Origin: Xestospongia muta
Lineage: Eukaryota; Porifera; Demospongiae; Haplosclerida; Petrosiidae
Length of the DNA stretch: 64,000 bases
Direction of reading: 5' to 3'
Assembly (NCBI GenBank): GCA_963693285.1
Contig: OY848923.1
Span: forward strand, 7,027,192-7,091,191
Under the pieces are notes generated by a model, which did no database searches, was not told the origin of the DNA, and was given only the letters and a program-made list of their open reading frames with translations. Positions 37,901 to 49,200 of this stretch are shown one piece after another. Every line of letters begins with the position of its first letter. The first letter of the stretch is position 1. A program made the translations under genes and the position numbers.

Positions 37901-39221
37901 GGATAAATCTTCCACTAAACTACTAGTGTTATGATCACTATCTTCAGAAGTAATTGGTGTCTCGGTTGTAAGTACATTCATAGCAGCTGCCAGCATAGTT
38001 AATAATCTCTCAGCTGAAATTTTCTTCCAAATTGTCCCTCCTTCTTGCCCAATCATTTTTTCTACAGCTTGTACAGGACGACTTGCTATACCGGTACTGT
38101 GGTGTTGTAAAACTGGATCCCAATTAAAAAGGAGAGACTTGAATGCAGTTTTTCCAACTCCAGGAGGACCCATTAAGATCACCTTGATAATCGTGAGTAG
38201 GACATACCCCTCCAGTAGGCTTCGAGTTAATATCTCTTGTGGGGACATTACTGTAATTGAATATAATAAAAATCATTAAAAATAAGAATAGTAATACTAA
38301 CAGTAAGAAAACAAGGTGAGGATTGAGGATATGTTGCAACACAAAACTTCAAACATAACAATCCAAACATAGGGACAGTTCAAGGAATTAAATAACTACA
38401 TATAAATGATAATAAAACTGTTCAAATGAGATAGAATTACTGCTACTTTTGTAGGAATTCTTATGTAGAATGATGTGTCACTATATCATGTTTTTGGCAT
38501 TGTTGTTCCTATATATCTTTTCCAAAAACGTTTTTATTATAGTTGTATTGTAATGATGTTCATTTAACAGCTACTTGACACCATAGGCGTATATGGGGCT
38601 CACAACATACCAGGGCTTATTAATTATTCATAAAATTAATCGATATTATTAATAGTTATTAGTGTTTATTATTATAATTATTGCCATTACAAATGGGTGT
38701 GGTTGGTTCAGCTAAATTGCAATTTTTTTATGAGCAGATTGTTTTACCTGGGCAATGCCCGTGCCTGCCCAGGTCTAAATACGCCAGTGCTTGACACATT
38801 GTTATTGTTAGCTAGTTATTATGTACATGTATTATAATAGAGTAATATAGATAAGTCAATTGATTATTAAAAAACAGTAAAGTTTAAAATATTTACCTTA
38901 TCATAGTAGCTGAACGAAAATGAATATAGTATGTAAAATTATTAAAAGGATGATTTTGAATTAATACAGTAAATCTTTAGGCTCTAGTTTTTAAATGCTA
39001 TGAACTTTCAACACACCAAACGTTTACTAAGTCATAATAGCTTTAACGGGAGTTGTAAGCTGAAAAGACAAGACTTTGTAATAGTAAATCAAAATAACTT
39101 TCATTAACATGAGATCTGTGGTATTCCATACAGACACACTTTGGAAATAATACAGTTTGTTAGAAGAAATCCTATAGCTAATAAATGGTAATCTTGGACT
39201 CTCAGCTAATTCATTTCATAT

Positions 39222-39274
<53 letters not shown>

Positions 39275-39869
39275 CTTCCAAAATGATATTTGACAAGTTT
39301 AAACTTGATATACGAGGAATAAATTCCCAAATTGCCAATTTAATCCAAATCACCAATTTTATTTAAGACATATAGCCTAATCTCTTACCTTTAACTGTTC
39401 CTATTAACTGACTTTTCATATCAGCTCCAATGTCTTTTAGTATCTGATTGTCCTGTCTTAGTAGTACTTGACATATATTTAATAATGTCTGTCTTGGATC
39501 TTTACTGGATTGTATCTGATTATGTAGCTCTTGAGCTATTTTACTGCCTTTCCGATAAGTTGAGTAACTAGTAGTTGTACTGATGTCATCGTAAAGAGAT
39601 AGAGGTATCAATTTCTCAGTAACTAAATCATCAGCAGTTCTATCAAAAGTTGATGTTATGGCATTACAAATGTCGGAGAAGTTGCTTCGAAATATTTCCC
39701 ATGGATTAGGTTTGTCTGCCACGAGAAGAGACATACAAGTGATTATATCTTATATAATCTAGCTCACCACACTATACCATAACGATATCTGTATCTACAT
39801 AGTTTGTTATCAAATAACACTTAACAGTACAGTCAAGCACCATGTATACTGACCTTGTCCTTCAGCCAT
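34960..39869 (-). CDS. CARD-like - Roc GTPase - COR-like - CARD-like protein (one frameshift)
   Basis: Exons: 39854-39869 (MAEGQ), 39389-39715 (CARD-like), 36784-38250 (Roc and COR), 36308-36734 (COR C-terminal part), 35305-35349 (linker), 34960-35252 (CARD-like, stop). About 857 residues. The Roc-like GTPase shows a P-loop GPPGVGKT, a switch motif LLDSGGQPHF and a G4-like GTCSDLY. The following region (PIRWFVFE, YLDSLSLILYF, DPQYLLDML) resembles COR of ROCO proteins. The large exon needs one base-frame change near 37345-37360 in an A-rich run; its length leaves one base too many. Either a sequence error or a real lesion. Joining the outer exons is inferred from matching phase and the absence of other starts or stops. 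Confidence 0.68.
38582..38789. mobile_element. hAT-like MITE with 8-bp target duplication
   Basis: A 208-bp element lies in the first large intron of the ROCO-like gene. Its ends are imperfect inverted repeats: CATAGGCGTATAT at the left, and CACTGGCGTATTT when the right end is read in reverse. It is flanked on both sides by CTTGACAC (38574-38581 and 38790-38797). An 8-bp duplication and CA..GGCGTA ends are typical of hAT non-autonomous elements. It has no coding capacity. Confidence 0.82.
39223..39272. repeat. (AT)n microsatellite
   Basis: About 45 bp of alternating AT in the intron just downstream of the CARD-like exon at 39389. Confidence 0.9.
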
Positions 39870-40357
39870 GTCTTGAGGTCATTGAGATAGACTCAGTGGA
39901 GTATAGAAACCACCCCTTTCAACTATTATGTATTCTCACTCCTCCTACTCTACTGTTGTTATAATGCTAATAGTACATCCCACAGACATCAAGCCACATC
40001 ACAAACAAGTCAAGATTTAGCCTAACAGTTGACTATCTGCTGCTTTGGATAGTTTTCAATGAAACTTTTAATGACTACTGGTTGGTTCCATTAATTGTCA
40101 AGAATTCAAAAAATATCTATGTTCAAAGGATATAACATAATAATAACTGACATATCAATTAATTTGCTATATCCATTCTAATTAGACACATAAACAAATT
40201 CACATTTATAATAAAGTACATACATAACATGATGTGTTATTAAAGTCAACATTACATATACTACATGTATATTGGTTCATAAACACAAGAACTTTTTTTT
40301 CGCAATAATCATTGTAAAGCTTCTTCTATAATCATTTCTTTCATTTATTCTATAGGT
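39870..40357. other. Upstream region of the ROCO-like gene
   Basis: 39870-40055 is a near-copy of 34610-34790 and 44507-44680 and must hold the promoter. The rest is AT-rich with no exon seen. Confidence 0.55.
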
Positions 40358-43300
40358 TTATTCTATATGATAAACATAAGGAATGATTATATAAGACTTG
40401 GAACTTACCAACTTGTTACCAAGAACTTGATACAACAAATCCAAAAAAGTTTTTAATAAACTCGCTGAAGCATTCTCGATTATCTTTTTGACAAGCTCTA
40501 CATGGCAATCATTGAAATGACACTTTCAATTTATACACTTACTAGTTTTGTCATTACTAGGTATCCGCCAATCAATAGCAATTAGTACACAAACTGCAAC
40601 TAAAATTGCTAATAGTTTACACCACACTGTAAATAAATACAAAAAATGAATATTTAAATTTAAGTATGTTGAATTCATTTAGATATGCTCACTGTAATTA
40701 CCAAAGCATATAATACATAACAAACCACTCCTAGGACATCAAAGCAATTATAAGTATGTCTACTTTAATTTCACTGTAAAAACAATTGGTTGATTTAATC
40801 AATTTTATGGCTATTTAAGCAATCTTGTAAACATCATAACATCATATAATTAAATAAAGTAAACATCAACATCATATAATTAACTGTTCATGTAACTCGC
40901 TTTAACTACATTGGGCCAAGGATGTTATTAAAGAGTTCATACATACATTTTAATGTATTATGTTGGGATTCATGCAACCAAACATCATGAATTAGTTATA
41001 ACAACTAATTAGTGTTAAGATATTCCAAACCTAATGAGTTATTATAAATATCTGTTATAGTTAAATCCACACATTAATACTTACTATTATCTCCAAAAAG
41101 ACGTATTACACACCAAAAAATAACCGCAGCTACTATCACTCCAAGGGCAATCCATATTATTTTAAGTAGATAATCTTCAAGATAATGCCAACTAGCTGTT
41201 AAGGGATTACAAACATCTGTTACAGTTAAATACATACATAAATGCTTACTATTTTCTCCAAAAGCATGTATTAAATACCAGAACAATAGTGCAATTAAGG
41301 TCACTACTAATCCACAGGTGATTATCTTCAGCAATTGCCAACAACCTGTATTATATATAAAACATTAAATTACATTCATATTAACTTTAACTAGAAATAT
41401 TAATTTTAACCTATCTTAAAGATAATTATGACTGAATGTGTTATCTCACATAGATAACATGCATCCCTTTCAGTAAGTATGTATCATTAGTACAAGTTTG
41501 GAACTAGAATGTTTGAAAACAAAGCAATGATATTATTCAGTGCACGTACAAAAGATGGCCTGTTTTGATTCACTGTTAATTACAGTTGTTTAAGATGATG
41601 TGAATACTTCTCCTCCTTTTTATTCTTTCCATGTTCAGAGTAAAGGAACTAACAAATCCAAAGTACAGAATATCCACTATACACATGTAAATGGCAACCT
41701 TAATTACAAGCAATAAGTTCAGAGTAAATTATTGAACTGTCTCTACAATATTCAGTTTAGGTACTTTAAATAGAAAGTAAATCACAAGCCCCAAATTCTA
41801 TTTTCTGCCTCAAGGTCATTTTGAAATGTAAATACAGAAAAAGTATATAGAATATGGTTTCTTTTTAAATAAAATGAACTATTAATTTAACATAAATATA
41901 TACTTACTATGCCAATCAATAGCAAATAGGAAAGAAAAAACAAGTACAATTTCAATTAGTTGCCACCAGCCTATAGATAAATACAAAAACTGAACGTTTG
42001 AATTTAAATATGTTGAATTCATACAGATATGTTCATCATTATTTCCAAAGCATATATAATATAACAAACCTCTCCTAGGACAATACAAGTATTATAATTA
42101 ACATTATAATTATTTCAAAAGTATATCATCAAATGTACCTTGTGATGAATTTCTAGTACTAGTTGAAGGCTGTTCACTATCTATTCCAACTTTTTTTGAG
42201 TCTATTTCTGTGAAAATTGAAAAAATATGAGCAACTTCAAAGTAAGTTCAAATTATTAAACAAATTCAATTACTTTAGTTAAAGCATTCATGTAAGCATT
42301 ATTACTGTGATTACATATGATGAGTGTCTGATAAATTTAATACATCATAGCTTATTTGTAGCAAAAAGCTTATTTAGTGTAAAAGTTTTCAAAATACACT
42401 ATCATTTCAGCTTTCTTATAAGAAGTGCTGTCAAATCCTGTAATTTTAATTCGAAATTCGTTGTCAATTAAAAACATTGAAAACAATTTTTTTGCTAATT
42501 GACTAACATCAATGGATTCTATAGCATCACATAAGTCTGCAGAGTGACCTCGAAATATTTCAAAGGGATTAAACTTTCCTAATATAGATTCACAAGTATA
42601 ACAAAACATAAATAATCTTATAAGCTATTACTTTTCTGCTGTTGTACAGGTCTAGTTGTTAAAGGCATGGATGTCTCTTGTTCAGCAATGTCTGTAAATA
42701 ACAACAAAGAAAGAACGAGTCTTCATCATCCATTAAGAAAGTTTATTATATTCTCATATAAATGATATTTTATGCAAGAGGCTGAGTTATAACTATAACA
42801 AGACTAATTGTTGCCATGAAGCCTCTGTTACATGTACAAGTACTATTAACATTACACTATCTACTTCAGATACTAGACTTTAATTGTTAACAACAGAAAC
42901 AAACACAGTACATGAATGTTTAGAGGTCCAATGTGACATTAACGCTAGTTTAGTTTTTACAGTATGGACTTTTAGCTGAAACATAAAGTGCAAAAAAGTG
43001 GTTTGTTAACATATACTGACAAATAGTCATCTTACATTTTGGTAAGTTTGAAGCCAGACAAATGTATGTGTAATTATGTCACTAGAAATCATTACTATGA
43101 TATACTTATTAAGATTTAACACATGGTAGTGAAGGCCCTAGAAGTATATTCTATTATGACTGACCTAAGTGATCTCCAGTATCAGTTTCTTCAACTCCTT
43201 CCGTTGGTAAAACAACTAAACAAAAAGAGACAAAATATTACAGTATGGACTTTTTGCTGAAAAATCAAGTGCAAAAAGGAGTATGTTAATATATATTGAC

Positions 43301-44506
43301 AAATAGTCATATTACACTGTGCTAAAATTGCTTCATAGTTATTGGCCACACTGTTTTCTGACAGAAGAGGTTTTCTCCAAATACAACTGAAAATGCTTAA
43401 TACATGCATGAAGGAGCTTCTGCTTCTTTGAATAGAGTTGATTAAGACTAGTAAAGACTTTCCTTTACAGCCTTATGTTGGTCAATAGATAACATTTTGG
43501 AGCACCTTTAAACATGTCCAGTTGTATTTTGAGTTATTCTTTTAGGAATACCTAAAAAAGTGATGCCCTAGGGTTGTAGATGATTTTACTACTTCACTAC
43601 CTTTAAATATTTCTTAATATACCATCATAAGGATATATATATATATTGTTTTCTATACTTAATTGGAATTTATGGGCAGATACATATATTATTTGTTTTT
43701 TTAGTAGTTTACTCTATGGACTTATTTGGAATTTATAGGTATGTACATTATATCTGTTGTTGTAGGGCAACACAAGTATTATAATTATTTCAAAAGTATA
43801 TCACCAAACGTACCTTGTGATAAAGTTTCAGTACTAGTTGAAGGCTGTTCACTATCTATTTCAACTTTTATTGAGTCTAGTAAAATTGGCAAGTTACTTA
43901 AATGATATTGACAAGTTAAACCTTGATATAAGAGGAAAGAATTCCTAAACTGCCAAATTTAATCCAAATCACTTATTGTTACGGGCATTAAACACTTGTT
44001 TTATTTAAGACATATAGCTTAGTCTCTTACCTTTAACTGTTCCTGTTAATTGGCTCTTCATATCACCTCCGATGTCTTTTAGTTTCTGATTGTCCTGTCT
44101 TAGTAGTACTTGACATATATTTAATAATGTCTGTCCTGGATCTTTACTGGATTGTATTCGATTGTGCAGCTCTCGAACTATTTTACTGCCTTTCTGATAA
44201 GTTGAGTAACTAGTAGTTGTAGTGACGCCATCGTAAAGAGGTAGAGGTATCAATTTCTCAGTAACTAAATCATCAGTGGTTCTATCAAAAGTTGATGTTA
44301 TGGCTTTACAAATGTCAGAGAAGTGGCTTCGAAATAGTTCCCATGGATTGGGTTTGTCTGCCATGAGAAGAGACATACAAGTGATTATATCTTATATAAT
44401 CTACCTCACCACACTATACCATAACGATATCTGTATCTACATAGTTTATCAAATAACACTTAACAGTATAAGTCATGTATACTGACTGACCTTGTCTATC
44501 AGCCAT
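40358..44506 (-). CDS. CARD-like protein with four transmembrane exons
   Basis: Exons: 44491-44506 (MADRQ), 44031-44357 (CARD-like), 43814-43876 and 42139-42201 (two similar Ser/Thr-rich linkers, each ending STxxxxSQ), then 41908-41970, 41250-41345, 41085-41195 and 40543-40626, each coding one hydrophobic helix, and 40358-40497 with the stop. All are phase 1, about 320 residues. The membrane exons share a start such as WWQLIEI, CWQLLKI or WCKLLAI, as if copied from one another. The product would place a CARD-like module on a polytopic membrane protein. The 42.2-43.8 kb intron holds fragments of another gene. Exon chaining rests on phase and borders only. Confidence 0.58.
42370..43400 (-). pseudogene. 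Scrambled partial copy of the DD-CARD-DD gene
   Basis: Pieces of the gene at 27187-29269 lie here in altered form. 42400-42590 is the CARD-like exon, cut off after KKAEMIV. 42620-42700 is the linker exon (TSMPLTTRPVQQQK). 43170-43220 is the DTGDHL linker. 43240-43385 is part of the first death domain (LSENSVANNYEAIL). There is no continuous reading path. It sits in an intron of the CARD-like membrane gene. Confidence 0.75.
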
Positions 44507-44846
44507 GTCTTGAGGTCATTGAGATAGAGTATATAAACCACCCCTTTCAACTACTATGTATTCTCACTCCTCCTACTCTACTGTTGTTATAATGTTAATA
44601 ATACATCCCACAGACATCAAGCCACATCACAAACAAGTCAAGATTTAGCCTAACAGTTGACTATCTGCTGCTTTACATAGTAACATTCACTGAAGAAAAG
44701 TATTCGTATTGTTTGTTGCTGCTAACAAATATTGTATTATTAATATTAATTCTAAACAAGAAGTCAATTTAAAAACATCACAAACTTCCCTAACAAAGAA
44801 ATTTAATTAAGTCATTGAACAACAACGAAAATAGGTTGAGCAAAAG

Positions 44847-46099
44847 TCAGATACTATTCTTCAATTTTTCACCAATCTTTTTTAAAGTCCGGTCACTTTG
44901 ACTTTCAAGAAACTCACTAATCTTTTTAAGAAACTCAGCAGGATTATCATCAGCATTCAACTGTCTTTGTAATTCTATAACAATTTTGTTAGCCTTTTCA
45001 TATGCAGTACCAGTCATACTGGTAACATCGTTTCTAACTGTTTGAGACAGCAGTCCAGCAGAAATAAGTTTATTAACAATACGAAGAGGATCTGCTTCAA
45101 TGGCATCACAAAGATCAGCAAACTGAGCTTCAAAGATATCTAATGAATTACACTTTAATAATGTAGTTTGTCATTAGCTACATCCACTTACCCCTTGGTT
45201 GTCGTGATCTGGGTGTTTGAACTACTGTTTCTGTATCTAAAATGTTTTAAAATCAATGTTAACAATATATTTAAATCTCTCTAATTGGTGTTTCGAAAAC
45301 AAAATAAAATATATCCAACTTGTAAATTAATAAAGATAGCACTAAAAATATATTACTTGTTAAAATTATTATGAAATATATTACCAAATATGTCATAACT
45401 CAGAATAGAACACATTTCACTTTTTAGCAATCGAAATGAAATGAGACATTCTAAAATTTGTCTTCTTAATTCTGGGTTTTAGTAATGACATTGTCAGTAT
45501 AATAATAATTGTTATTGAGGTTTGTTAAGTAACACAAAGACATATTGCCTTTGGTAGACTTAGTGAGTCTTTTTAGGCTCTTGTAATTTAAGAAAACTTA
45601 TCACTTCTCATGAGATATACACATGTTCAGTTCACTGTATTGGGAAATTTTGATTTACCTTTGTTAGTGTCTTCAGGTGATTGAACATCAGACTCTACTT
45701 CTTGGTCAGCTACAACATAGATTGTAATAGCTAAAATTATTGTACCAAATGTCACAATCACATACCAGTAAGACTTGACAATTTTTCCTTAAGGTCCCTT
45801 CCTGCTACACCTGCTGGACCACCTAGATCCTCAAGAATATCGGTCAAACTTTTCCATCGTTTTCGTATTTCTGAAACACTTTTACATAACTCTAGTCCAA
45901 CTTTAAATTCTTCATATATACTAGAAAAATTTTTATTTTTCATGACTGGTGAGGATATCAAGCCTGCTGAATATGCTTTACTGGCAAACGAATCCATAGT
46001 TCCCTCTACTGCTGAACTAAGTTTGGCATAGTATGAAGTGAAAACGGCCGTAACAGCCCGTGTGTAGTTTCTTAAAGCTTTGTCACTCTTAGCAGCCAT
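44847..46099 (-). CDS. Divergent CARD-like - CARD-like protein
   Basis: Four exons: 45766-46099, 45659-45709, 45192-45236 and 44847-45139, phase 1, 240 residues, ATG at 46099 (MAAKSDKALRNYT). The 111-residue first exon looks like a divergent member of the same helical module (YYAKLSSAVEGTMDSFASK, YEEFKVGLELCKSV). The last two exons (TPRSRQP linker and IFEAQFADLCDAIEADPLR.. with ANKIVIELQRQLNADD) are near-identical to the 3' end of the CARD-Roc-COR gene at 34960-35349, showing exchange or duplication of a complete 3' module. Confidence 0.76.
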
Positions 46100-46291
46100 G
46101 ATATTGGAGCCCCTCCCATCTAATAAAGGGTGAGGCTACAAGTTGTAAAACACCCAGAGGAGCATTGATAATTTTACAAAGTGCTAGAGTACCTGTAAAA
46201 CATCACACAATGTATGTAATTGCCATTACAGAATAACCAACTTCAAGAAATACAGAGTATATATATACATATATATGATTTGACAAAACTA

Positions 46292-49200
46292 TTAAGATGT
46301 TAAGTAGTCACTTATGATCTCCACTACTTTGTGAGCTTTAATAGTATCAGATTGTAACACATTGATAACAGTACCCCATGTAAAACTATCAGGATTAGTC
46401 TGCCTCCATTTATTAAAGACTTGGTTAAATCGCTCTTGACAGGTAGGATAATCTGTACGTAGACTATTGAGGTAACTGTCCTCTAGACCAACTGCTACTC
46501 CAAATAAGTGATACTTGTCTTCTATCTTTGCTCCAATGAGATCATTAAGAACTGCTATAGAAGGCACTGCTTGTAACTTATCATCTAAAACAGAAGGACA
46601 AAGATATGTGGAAAATAGACCAAACTGATGGACAACTGAATGCACACTGTAAAAACTGATTGGTAGATTTAATCAATATGTGGTTATACAAGTTACATGA
46701 TGCAAACTGAAAATAAACATAATATAGTTTTAATTACTATTGTCTTATGGAATTCATTGTTTATCAAAATTTAATGTGAAAAAGGTTTTCTTTCTCTTAA
46801 AAAAATCATTATTAGTTGTAACATTTTGTAAACAGTTAGCATCATACAATCTGTATAACCATATATTGGTTAAATCAACCAATCAGGTTTTACAATGTTA
46901 CATGTAGCTACAGACAGATGAATGGATGGATGTATTAACAGACAAACAAATGGATGGATAGATGGCAGAATGGATAAGTTAATGATGGATAGACAAGTAG
47001 ATAGATGTATCTAGACATACAAAACAAACACACTGACAGACTTACGAGGTATTACATCTTGAGAATGATATGAATTTATTCCATGGTACTTATCACAAAG
47101 AGAACAATAAATGCCATCTACCTCCACTGGTGTTTGTGGTTTTTCTTGAGGTGTGAACTGATGCTCAACATTATTTGCAAGTTCTGTCAAACCAATTTTA
47201 TAAAGAGCTTCAGTTAGAGGCTCCCATGATGCACTTTTATTCTTAACTCTCCATTGAAGTAGTACTTTCCTAGTACATTGTAGAGGATCATGATACCTCA
47301 TTTCAATGTCTTCTAGTAGACCAACTGTTAGACCAAGTTGAAATCCAAAATTAAACCACTTCTCACTCAAGAGTTTGTCATTTGTTATGATATTAAGTAT
47401 CTCTCCAAACAAAGGATCTGTTTCTAAATAATTATATACGTGTAAACATATATCAAATAGTTATGTTAAATGTAACAGTTATTACCTTTAGAAAAGAATC
47501 TTGCATCTGTTAGTGAGGGATCAGGTGATAATGAACTTGATGATGAAGTAGGAGTCAGAGGCAAAGAAATATTCTTACTGTCTGCTGGATATTATAGTAA
47601 GTATTATGAAAAGTAAATGACAAAGTAGATACCTGTTTTTTCTAAGATAACTGCATCAGTAAAAGGAGGATGCACACCATTAAATCTAACTGTGACATTT
47701 TGACTTCTGGCATCAATAACATTATCTTCAACACTGAATTGTAGTTGAAAACGAGGAGGATAGGAAAGAAAATCTTCAAGTAGTTCAAGCATCTTGATAT
47801 TGTCACTTGTTACCTCTCTCCCTTCACAGCCCATCATCTTATAGTAATCAATGGAATCCTCAGATATCTGTTGGCAATGATTTAATATAACAATATATTA
47901 GTATCATTTTTCTTACATAATCATAGCAAAATCCAATGTAGGACCACTTCCAGTCAGGTATCCTCTCTGGTTCAAAGGAGAGAGAAACTTGACCACTGTC
48001 ACTGAAAGTCACTGGTAAACAACGAGACAATGTGTAACCTTCTTTATGACATTGCTCCTGTAATGTCTATGAATTAAGATAATTGACAATACATTTGAAG
48101 ATTATAAAACTGACCTTCATACAACCTGGCTGTCGATACAAAAAACTAAATTCTACAAATACAACATCGTCAACCTTTTTATCAGCTTGAGCTATTAGAT
48201 ATTTTTTAGGTATTTTTCCCTGTGAGTTACTTCTAGCAGCAACAGAGTTAGAACAGAAGTGAGAAGCAAGAAGTTTGACCAGAGTAGATTCAATAATCAC
48301 TTGATTTTCATGATTTTGTTTAAAAGCAAATGTACCATTTCTTATGAAACATTCATCATCTGCTGTCAGTAGATATAGTTGGTTTTCAGGGTCCACCAAA
48401 TTAGATACATCAATATGATGAGGTATGTACAATTCTGCTGGTTTTAATAACTGACAGTTGATGTATGTCCACACAATAGGAGAGACAGGAACAACATCAT
48501 CTTTAAACTTGAACTTATCACTTAACAAAGTCACACCGAACCAGACAGTAGCTATACCTTCCACAGCTCCTTCTGGAATGATGAGAGTAGCTCCATATTG
48601 ACTACAATGATGTACTAAACCAGTAGCAGTGACTTCTAACATTGTCAAATTTTTAAAGATAGCTATACAAGAAGATAAAAATTATGTTACATAAGACTGA
48701 TATTTATTTACTTTTCATAATTTGGACATCTGGAAACGAATCAGTTTTGAGATAACTTGATACTTTGCTTTCTTCACTAGTAGTAGTAACACACTTCATT
48801 TTATAATCAGAACAGGAGGCAGTTGTTTGATCTTGTTTTGTACTGTGCTGATCAAATTGCATGTTTGAACATGACAATGAAACAGAAGACAAAGGAGAAT
48901 CTTGATCTATGAGATCAACTGACAAAGAGACTGTGTCATGTACTTCACTGCTATTACTCTGTAAAATTGGTGTATTCACCAATGAAGTATGTAATGGTGA
49001 TGTTGAGAGTTCCTCCATTGCATGTGGATGTAGAGGTCTCACAGGAGACTCTTTAATATGTGAAGACTGTTGTTCATGTTGTAGTAAACAAGCACTCTCT
49101 GAACAATCCTCTTCTAATGAAGAAATAGAATTTCTATCATCAAAGTGATAATATGGTTGTAAGTTAAAGTTGTTAGGCTGGACATTTGTCACACAATTTA

